Positions 1 to 4,842 of a stretch of 6,242 nucleotides of DNA are shown here, in pieces. The stretch covers positions 1 through 6,242 of the forward strand of contig JAGRMK010000197.1 in assembly GCA_020441345.1 (NCBI GenBank), in the 5' to 3' direction. This DNA is from Paracoccaceae bacterium (GTDB taxonomy: Bacteria > Pseudomonadota > Alphaproteobacteria > Rhodobacterales > Rhodobacteraceae). The translations under genes were made by a program, and so were the position numbers. Position 1 is the stretch's first letter; the number at the start of each line of letters is the position of its first letter. The notes under the pieces were generated by a model that was not told the DNA's origin, made no database searches, and worked only from the letters and a program-made list of their open reading frames with translations.

Positions 1-69
1 GACGACATCCGCAAGGGCGACGTCATCGAGATCTTCGAACGCGAGACGGTCGAACGGACGCTGTCGTAA
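1..69 (+). CDS. infB: Translation initiation factor IF-2, C-terminal end (partial)
   Basis: Only the last 22 codons and the TAA stop are inside the window; the gene enters from the left edge in frame 1. The peptide contains DDIRKGDVIEIFE and ends ETVERTLS. This matches the C-terminus of bacterial IF-2, which typically runs D-I-R-x-G-D-x-I-E-x-F-E...(A/E)RTL and closes the last beta-barrel domain, the one that binds the formyl-methionyl end of initiator tRNA. IF-2 is a cytoplasmic GTPase that brings initiator tRNA to the 30S subunit and promotes subunit joining. A strong hairpin follows 24 nt after the stop, so this is probably the end of its transcription unit, which in alphaproteobacteria usually includes nusA. 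The call rests on a short but distinctive tail; another translation GTPase with a similar barrel end is the main alternative. Confidence 0.85.
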   Translation, partial: DDIRKGDVIEIFERETVERTLS

Positions 70-90
70 CGCTGCAGAGGCGGGACAACG

Positions 91-122
91 AAAAAAGGCC
101 GGGGTGCGTAGCCCCGGCCTTT
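91..122. terminator. Bidirectional intrinsic terminator between infB and the dehydrogenase operon
   Basis: An 11-bp perfect inverted repeat, AAAGGCCGGGG (94-104) and CCCCGGCCTTT (112-122), encloses a 7-nt loop. Six consecutive A residues (91-96) lead into the left arm, so a minus-strand transcript ends the stem with six U. On the plus strand only three U follow the GC part before GGCG. The element therefore fits a textbook rho-independent terminator better for the leftward dehydrogenase operon than for infB, but its position between convergent genes suggests it serves both. Confidence 0.85.
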
Positions 123-176
123 GGCGTCTTTGCCTGGGGGCGAACACTGATCCCCGCCCGCCAGACCTGGGTGTAG

Positions 177-194
177 GGCGGGGTTCACCCCGCC
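177..194 (-). terminator. GC hairpin just downstream of the dehydrogenase stop codon
   Basis: GGCGGGG (177-183) and CCCCGCC (188-194) form a 7-bp perfect stem with a 4-nt loop. It begins five bases beyond the last base of the minus-strand dehydrogenase stop codon. No T-tract follows it on the minus strand, so by itself it is not a standard intrinsic terminator. It may protect the mRNA 3' end or act with the stronger hairpin at 94-122. An alternative 8-bp pairing exists between 152-159 and 176-183. Confidence 0.45.
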
Positions 195-199
195 GCCCG

Positions 200-2509
200 T
201 CATGCCCCGTAGGGAACCCAGATCGTCTTGACCTGCACCGCCCGCCGCAGGAACTCGCGCGATTGCCCCACCGGGCCCGACCAGTCGCGCAACCGCGATT
301 CCGCCCAGACCGGCTTCAGGTTGCCCGCCGATTGTGTTTTGGCATTGGCACAGGTCGCGGGATCCGCGAACACCCAGAGCGCCGCCACGTCGTCGTGTTT
401 GGCCAGCGTGTCGGCCAGGTCGGTGCGCGGGCCGGTGACGATGTTGACCACGCCCCCAGGCACGTCCGAGGTGTCGAGCACCTGACACAGGTCCAGGGCG
501 GGCACCGGGTTGCCCTGGGATGGCACCGCCACCACCCGGTTGCCCAACGCTATCGCTGGCAGAACCGCCGACAGAAAGCCCAGCAACGGCGCCTCTTCGG
601 GGCAAACGATGCCGATGACGCCGAACGGTTCCTTCATTGCCAGCGTGACATGCGCGCTCTGCGTCGCATGCACGCGCCCGTCGTATTTGTCGGCCCAGGC
701 AGCCCAGTAAAAGGCACGGGCGATGGCGGTCTGCACCTCTTCCTTGCCGACCAGCGTTGCGAAATCGGCGGCGCGGGCGTTCAGGTTCTCGGCCAGGAAA
801 TAGAGCACCTGCGCGCGGTTGTGCCCGGTCACTTTCGACCAGCCGCCCGCCTTGTGCGCGGCCTCGACGGCGTTGCGGATGTCCTTGCGGTTGCCCAGCG
901 GCACCTGCGCGCCCGGCACGGCATAGGATGCGCCGCCATCAGGGCGTTTTTGCGCGCCGCCGATATAGAGCTTGCGGGTGCGGTCGATGGCGTCGCCCGT
1001 CGCCCCGTCGGGCAGGGCAGAGGGCGCATCGGCGGGCTTGCGGTCGGCGCCCGTTGCCTCGTCGCGGGTCAGATAGGCCAGCATCCCCTCGCGCGCGCCC
1101 TCGCGGCCAAAGCCCGATTCGCGCATTCCTCCAAAGGGCGCGTTCGCGTCGAAGATGTTTGTGCCGTTGATCCAGACAACGCCCGCCTTGACCTGCGCCG
1201 CGATATCGAGCGCGGTGGTGATATTCTCGGACCAGACCGACGCGGCAAGCCCGTAGCGCGTGTTGTTGGCCAGTTCCACCGCTTCAGAGGGGGTGCGGAA
1301 GGTCATCAGCGTGACAACGGGGCCAAAGATTTCCTCGGTCATGGCGATATTCGCCGCACCCAGATCGGTCAGCAAGCCGGGAGGGCAGAAACTGCCGGGC
1401 CCGTTGGGGATCGGCGCCTGGTGCAGAACCGCGCCCTGCGCGACAGCTTGATCGACGATGCCGCGAATGCGCTGCAACTGGGTGTGATCAACCACCGCGC
1501 CGATGTCGGTGGATTTGTCCAGCGGATCGCCGACACGTAGCGTCGCCATGCGGGCCTTCAGCCGTGCGGTGAAGGGGTCAGCGACCGATTCCTGCACCAG
1601 AATCCGCGACCCGGCGCAACAGACCTCGCCCTGATTGAACCAGATGGCATCCACGACGCCCTCGACGGCGGCATCCAGGTCGGCCTCGGCAAAGACGATG
1701 AACGGCGATTTGCCGCCCAGTTCCAGCGTCAGCGCCTTACCGGTCGCTGCCGAGGCCGCCCGGATCGCGCGGCCGATCTCGGTCGAGCCGGTAAAGGCGA
1801 TCTTGTCCACGTCCGGGTGATCGACCAGCGCCGCCCCGGTGCGACCGTCGCCGGTAACGATATTCACGACACCCTTTGGCAGACCGGCCTCGGCACAGAG
1901 TTCGGCGAACAGCAACGCGGTCAGCGGAGTCTGCTCGGCGGGTTTCAGCACCACGGTATTGCCCGCCGCCAGCGCCGGCGCGAGTTTCCAGGCCAGCATC
2001 AGCAGCGGGAAGTTCCAGGGAATGATCTGGCCGCAGACCCCATGCGGGCGGTGATCGGGGAACTCATCGGCGATCAGTTCGGCCCAACCGGCGTGATGGT
2101 AGAAATGGCGCACGGCCAGCGGCACGTCGATGTCGCGGCTTTCGCGGATCGGTTTGCCGTTGTCCATCGATTCCAGCACCGCGAACAGCCGTTCGCGCTT
2201 CTGGATCAGCCGGGCCAGCGCATAGAGATGCCGCGCACGGTCGTGACCGGGCAGGGCCGCCCAACCCTTTGCCGCTTTGCGTGCCGCTTTCACGGCCTTG
2301 TCCACGTCTCCGGTGCTGCCCTGTGCAACTTGCGCCAGTTCTGCGCCGTTGGCCGGGTTGACGGTGGCAAAGCGTTTATCGGGCTTGGTAAAGGCGCCGT
2401 TGATGAAATGGCCGAATGTGCGGTCCTTGAGCCAGTCGAGCGCGACGGCGGGTGACTCGGGGGCAGGACCGTAATCCATGAGCGTCAAGGCCTCGGTAAC
2501 GGTTGGCAT
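200..2509 (-). CDS. Duplicated-domain aldehyde dehydrogenase, DeoC-linked
   Basis: NAD(P)-dependent aldehyde dehydrogenase of 769 residues, much longer than the usual ~490. Residues ~40-485 form a complete catalytic domain: IIPWNFP (162-168), FTGSTEIG (239-246, nucleotide-binding), ELGGK with catalytic Glu263, NQGEVCCAGSR with nucleophile Cys297, EEIFGPV (~392-398) and PFGGMRESGFGRE near 458-470. Residues ~512-769 are a second, shortened dehydrogenase-like domain: it aligns by eye to the cofactor-binding half (EPFGVIGIVCPEEAPL...VPGGVVNIVTG) and the C-terminal tail (AVQVKTIWVPYG), but has no ELGGK and no catalytic Cys motif. The ATG at 2509 is chosen because GAGG lies 5 nt upstream and homology begins soon after; an in-frame ATG at 2575 lies inside deoC. 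It starts 19 nt after deoC, so the likely substrate is the acetaldehyde made by DeoC, oxidised in the cytoplasm to acetate. Substrate is inferred from context; the family is certain. Confidence 0.93.
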   Translation of the reverse strand: MPTVTEALTLMDYGPAPESPAVALDWLKDRTFGHFINGAFTKPDKRFATVNPANGAELAQVAQGSTGDVDKAVKAARKAAKGWAALPGHDRARHLYALARLIQKRERLFAVLESMDNGKPIRESRDIDVPLAVRHFYHHAGWAELIADEFPDHRPHGVCGQIIPWNFPLLMLAWKLAPALAAGNTVVLKPAEQTPLTALLFAELCAEAGLPKGVVNIVTGDGRTGAALVDHPDVDKIAFTGSTEIGRAIRAASAATGKALTLELGGKSPFIVFAEADLDAAVEGVVDAIWFNQGEVCCAGSRILVQESVADPFTARLKARMATLRVGDPLDKSTDIGAVVDHTQLQRIRGIVDQAVAQGAVLHQAPIPNGPGSFCPPGLLTDLGAANIAMTEEIFGPVVTLMTFRTPSEAVELANNTRYGLAASVWSENITTALDIAAQVKAGVVWINGTNIFDANAPFGGMRESGFGREGAREGMLAYLTRDEATGADRKPADAPSALPDGATGDAIDRTRKLYIGGAQKRPDGGASYAVPGAQVPLGNRKDIRNAVEAAHKAGGWSKVTGHNRAQVLYFLAENLNARAADFATLVGKEEVQTAIARAFYWAAWADKYDGRVHATQSAHVTLAMKEPFGVIGIVCPEEAPLLGFLSAVLPAIALGNRVVAVPSQGNPVPALDLCQVLDTSDVPGGVVNIVTGPRTDLADTLAKHDDVAALWVFADPATCANAKTQSAGNLKPVWAESRLRDWSGPVGQSREFLRRAVQVKTIWVPYGA

Positions 2510-2512
2510 GAT

Positions 2513-2518
2513 ATCCTC
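2513..2518 (-). promoter_or_regulatory. Ribosome binding site for the aldehyde dehydrogenase
   Basis: On the minus strand this reads GAGGAT, placing a GAGG core 5 nt upstream of the ATG at 2509. It lies within the 19-nt deoC-dehydrogenase spacer and decides the start codon against the in-frame ATG at 2575, which overlaps the end of deoC. Confidence 0.7.
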
Positions 2519-2528
2519 AAACTCTGGC

Positions 2529-3491
2529 TCAGGCGATGGCGTGGCGGTGCGAGGCGGCGTAACGCCCGGTGACATGGTGTTCCAGCTGGCGCTCGATATC
2601 GGCCAGCATCGACGAGGCGCCGAAGCGGAACAGATCGGGCTCCAGCCAGCGGCGGCCCAGTTCCTCTTTCATCAGGATCTGCCAGGCGATCGCGTCCTTG
2701 GCGGTCTTGATCCCGCCTGCGGGCTTGAAGCCGATCTGAACGCCGGTGCGCGCACCATAGTCTCGCAGCGCCCGCACCATGGTCAGCGATACGGGCAGCG
2801 TCGCGTTGACGGGTTCCTTACCGGTCGAGGTCTTGATGAAATCGGCGCCGGCCTGCATCGCCACCATCGAGGCGGCATAGACATTGGACAGGGTGCTGAG
2901 TTCGCCGGTCGCCAGAATCGCCTTCATGTGCGCGGCACCGCTGGCCTCGCGCATCGCGGCGATTTCATCGTAAAGCGCGGGCCAATTACCCTTGAACACA
3001 TGTTCACGGGTGATGACGATGTCGATTTCATCCGCGCCCTGATCCACCGCATAGCGGATCTCGGCCAGCCGCAGGTCCAGTGGCATCAGCCCGGCGGGAA
3101 AGCCCGTGGCGACCGAGGCGACTGGAATGCCCGAGTTCGACAGCGCGCGTTTCGCTGTGGCGACCATCGTCGGATAGACGCAAACCGCACCTGTCACCGG
3201 CATGTCCGGCAGGCCCAGACCGGCAACGATGGCGTCACCCAGCGGGCGGCGGGCCTTGGCGCAGAGCCGCTGCACGCGCTCGGCGGTGTCGTCGCCCGCC
3301 AGCGTCGTCAGATCGGTGCAGGTGATTGCCTTGACGAGCCAGGCGGCCTGGTGCTCTTTCTTCACGCTGCGGCGGGTAGTCAGGCTGGCGGCGCGGCGCT
3401 CGGTTGCCGGGCGATTGACCTGCACGCGGTCAAACCAATCCGTCGTTAGCGGCATTCCGGGGTTGCGGACGTGGCTTTGGGGGTGCGTCAT
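2529..3491 (-). CDS. deoC: Deoxyribose-phosphate aldolase
   Basis: Class I aldolase (EC 4.1.2.4) that cleaves 2-deoxy-D-ribose-5-phosphate to D-glyceraldehyde-3-phosphate and acetaldehyde, the last step of deoxynucleoside catabolism in the cytoplasm. The 320-residue product shows the diagnostic motifs: FIKTSTGK with Schiff-base Lys220, GFKPAGGIKT with the second active-site Lys256, and GADEIDIV with the conserved Asp157. CDLTTL-type and CVYP motifs occur near residues 58-63 and 104-107 (here CTDLTTL and CVYP). The protein is longer than the ~250-260 residues of E. coli DeoC because of an N-terminal segment (NPGMPLTTDWFDRVQVN...RRSVKKEHQAAWL), a form I recall from alphaproteobacteria. ATG 3491 is preferred because this segment begins just after it; the longer reading frame from 3593 crosses the likely promoter and its N-terminus is unlike the family. 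No strong Shine-Dalgarno is seen, only GGATGA nearby. It is the first gene of the deoC-dehydrogenase operon. Confidence 0.95.
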   Translation of the reverse strand: MTHPQSHVRNPGMPLTTDWFDRVQVNRPATERRAASLTTRRSVKKEHQAAWLVKAITCTDLTTLAGDDTAERVQRLCAKARRPLGDAIVAGLGLPDMPVTGAVCVYPTMVATAKRALSNSGIPVASVATGFPAGLMPLDLRLAEIRYAVDQGADEIDIVITREHVFKGNWPALYDEIAAMREASGAAHMKAILATGELSTLSNVYAASMVAMQAGADFIKTSTGKEPVNATLPVSLTMVRALRDYGARTGVQIGFKPAGGIKTAKDAIAWQILMKEELGRRWLEPDLFRFGASSMLADIERQLEHHVTGRYAASHRHAIA

Positions 3492-3521
3492 GGGGTCATC
3501 CGGGCGTCGGTTCAGCGGTCG

Positions 3522-3550
3522 AGTATGCGCGTTGGACCCGCGCCGTGCAA
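3522..3550 (-). promoter_or_regulatory. Candidate sigma-70-type promoter for deoC operon
   Basis: Reading the minus strand, TTGCAC (3545-3550) and CATACT (3522-3527) are separated by exactly 17 nt. They match the -35 and -10 consensus at 3/6 and 4/6 positions. Transcription would begin near 3515, giving a leader of about 25 nt before the deoC ATG at 3491. This is a by-eye match with moderate scores; alphaproteobacterial promoters are often divergent from consensus. Confidence 0.35.
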
Positions 3551-3556
3551 TCCCCC

Positions 3557-3574
3557 GGTCTGACCAGGCGGTCA
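3557..3574. promoter_or_regulatory. Candidate operator: GGTC-T-GACC palindrome plus third half-site
   Basis: GGTC-T-GACC (3557-3565) is a perfect palindrome around a single central base. It overlaps a second inverted repeat, TGACC-AGGC-GGTCA (3561-3574), which adds a third half-site. The core resembles the GGTC-N-GACC operators of FadR/FCD-subfamily GntR regulators. It sits immediately upstream of the candidate deoC -35 and about 20 bp from the candidate rightward -35, well placed to control either or both divergent units. No regulator gene is visible in the window, so the assignment is by motif resemblance only. Confidence 0.35.
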
Positions 3575-3594
3575 ACAACCGGACGTAAAGCAAT

Positions 3595-3621
3595 TTGACA
3601 TCCGGGCCCGTGGATCATAAC
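3595..3621 (+). promoter_or_regulatory. Candidate promoter for the ABC ATPase gene
   Basis: A perfect TTGACA (-35) lies at 3595-3600. A -10-like CATAAC (3616-3621, 4/6) follows with a short 15-nt spacer; a 17-nt spacer would place the poorer TAACCA at 3618-3623. Transcription would start near 3628, upstream of the ATG candidates at 3679 and 3730. The perfect -35 is the main support; the weak -10 and spacing keep confidence modest. Confidence 0.4.
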
Positions 3622-3729
3622 CAAGTGCAACGGTTGGAATTGGCCAGAACCCACAAAGCCACAGGGCCCGAGAACTGCATGTCCGAGCTGCCAAAGACCC
3701 TGACGTTCCGCATGCCGGCCGAGGCGACG

Positions 3730-4767
3730 ATGATGGGATTCCGTCAACGTCCAACCAAGCCGCTGCTGGAAGTGGACCGGCTGCGCAAGACCTTCGCCCA
3801 TGCCGAAGGCGCGGCGGTCGAGCGTGTCAGCCTGGTGCTGGGCGAAGGCGAACTGCTGGCGCTGCTGGGGCCGTCTGGCTGCGGCAAGACCACGACGCTG
3901 CGGATGATCGGTGGATTCGAACACCCCGACGAAGGCCGCGTCCTGTTCGAGAACCGCGACATCACCCATCTGACACCCGAGGCGCGCGGCATCGGCTTCG
4001 TGTTTCAGGATTACGCGTTGTTTCCGCATCTGAGCGTGCTGGACAACGTGAAATTCGGGTTGCGCAAGCTGTCGCGATCCGAGGCCAAGGCGCGTGCGGA
4101 AGAAATGCTCAGACTTGTCGGGTTGGCGCATCTGGGCAAGCGGCGGCCTCATCAGCTTTCCGGTGGGCAACAACAGCGCGTGGCGCTGGCGCGCGCGCTT
4201 GCCGTGGCGCCGAAGCTGATCCTGCTGGACGAGCCGTTTTCCAACCTCGATGCCAAGATGCGGGTAGAAACCCGGCAAGAGGTGCGCAAGCTGCTGAAGG
4301 CGACCGGATCGGCGGGGATCCTGGTCACCCACGACCAGGAAGAGGCACTGGCTCTGGCCGACCGTATCGCGGTGATGGACCACGGGCGCGTCGTGCAGGT
4401 CGGCACCCCGGACGAGATCTATTCGAACCCGGTCAGCGAATTCGTCGCCAATTTCATAGGCCGGTCCAATATCTTGCGCGGCACGGCGGACGGGATGCAT
4501 GTGCAGACCGCGTTCGGCAGCCTGCCCTTGTCGCGGGCCGCGAATGGTGCGGTTGCCTTGTCGGTTCGCCCGGAACAGATCATGCTTGAGCCCGACCAGA
4601 ACAGCGGCGCCACCATTGTCGGGCGTGAGTTCCGGGGACATGACCAGATCTATTGGGTTCAGGACGGCGATCAAAGTATGGTTGTCATCTCTGGCCCCGG
4701 TGCGCAACATCCGATCGGCACGCGGGTCAAGCTGCGGATTTGCGATTGCGTGGTTCCGCTCACCTGA
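3730..4767 (+). CDS. ABC transporter ATP-binding protein (PotA/FbpC/CysA-like importer class)
   Basis: A cytoplasmic ATPase subunit (345 residues from this start) that would energise an ABC importer. Visible motifs: Walker A GPSGCGKTT (47-55), Q-loop FVFQDYALFPHL around Gln93, signature LSGGQQQR (143-150), Walker B LILLDEP (163-169), D-loop SNLDA and H-loop His201. Residues ~245-345 form a C-terminal extension (FVANFIGRSNIL, SVRPEQIMLEP) matching the TOBE-type regulatory domain of this class, ending unusually in RICDCVVPLT. Substrates of the class include polyamines, ferric iron, sulfate, phosphonates and sugars; the sequence does not decide, though the motif spacing looks closest to iron or polyamine types. 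No permease or binding-protein gene is visible, so its partners are outside the window or elsewhere. ATG 3730 is chosen for GAGG 5 nt upstream (3721-3724); ATG 3679 (362 residues) is possible, while the TTG at 3595 is part of a likely -35 box. Confidence 0.88.
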   Translation: MMGFRQRPTKPLLEVDRLRKTFAHAEGAAVERVSLVLGEGELLALLGPSGCGKTTTLRMIGGFEHPDEGRVLFENRDITHLTPEARGIGFVFQDYALFPHLSVLDNVKFGLRKLSRSEAKARAEEMLRLVGLAHLGKRRPHQLSGGQQQRVALARALAVAPKLILLDEPFSNLDAKMRVETRQEVRKLLKATGSAGILVTHDQEEALALADRIAVMDHGRVVQVGTPDEIYSNPVSEFVANFIGRSNILRGTADGMHVQTAFGSLPLSRAANGAVALSVRPEQIMLEPDQNSGATIVGREFRGHDQIYWVQDGDQSMVVISGPGAQHPIGTRVKLRICDCVVPLT

Positions 4768-4801
4768 ACCGCCACGGCTTTCGTGATCGCGCAACTTGCG
4801 T

Positions 4802-4807
4802 TAGAAT
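4802..4807 (+). promoter_or_regulatory. Candidate -10 element for the transglycosylase gene
   Basis: TAGAAT matches the sigma-70 -10 consensus at five of six positions and lies 35 nt before the ATG at 4843, in the 75-nt gap after the ATPase gene. The hexamer 17 nt upstream (TTTCGT, 4779-4784) matches the -35 consensus poorly. It could give the transglycosylase independent expression, but read-through from the ATPase gene is equally possible because no terminator hairpin is seen in the gap. Confidence 0.3.
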
Positions 4808-4842
4808 CACCGGAAAAGAGACCCAGGAAGAGCAGGCCAAGA

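Noticed and set aside
104..1540. Long plus-strand open frame of 478 codons opposite the dehydrogenase
   Set aside because: It is antisense to a clear enzyme, starts inside the terminator hairpin, and its R/G/H-rich product resembles no family; long antisense frames are expected in GC-rich DNA.
1817..2455. Plus-strand open frame of 212 codons
   Set aside because: It lies wholly antisense to the catalytic domain of the dehydrogenase and has no recognisable motif.
2510..2575. 22-residue N-terminal extension of the dehydrogenase from ATG 2575
   Set aside because: It overlaps the 3' end of deoC, while the ATG at 2509 has a good Shine-Dalgarno in the intergenic gap.
2478..3449. Plus-strand open frame of 323 codons opposite deoC
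   Set aside because: deoC on the minus strand has all catalytic motifs; this frame is a shadow with unlikely composition.
3492..3593. 34-residue N-terminal extension of DeoC
   Set aside because: It is unlike DeoC proteins and crosses the candidate promoter and operator.
3595..3729. TTG start of the ABC ATPase at 3595
   Set aside because: The TTG is part of a perfect TTGACA hexamer likely to be the -35 box, and no Shine-Dalgarno precedes it.
3496..4794. Minus-strand open frame of 432 codons opposite the ABC ATPase
   Set aside because: The plus strand has every ABC motif in order; the antisense product is H/R/Q-rich without domain resemblance, and it would cover the divergent promoter region.
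4783..4842. GTG start for the transglycosylase
   Set aside because: It would put 20 mostly charged residues before a well-formed signal peptide that begins at the ATG at 4843.
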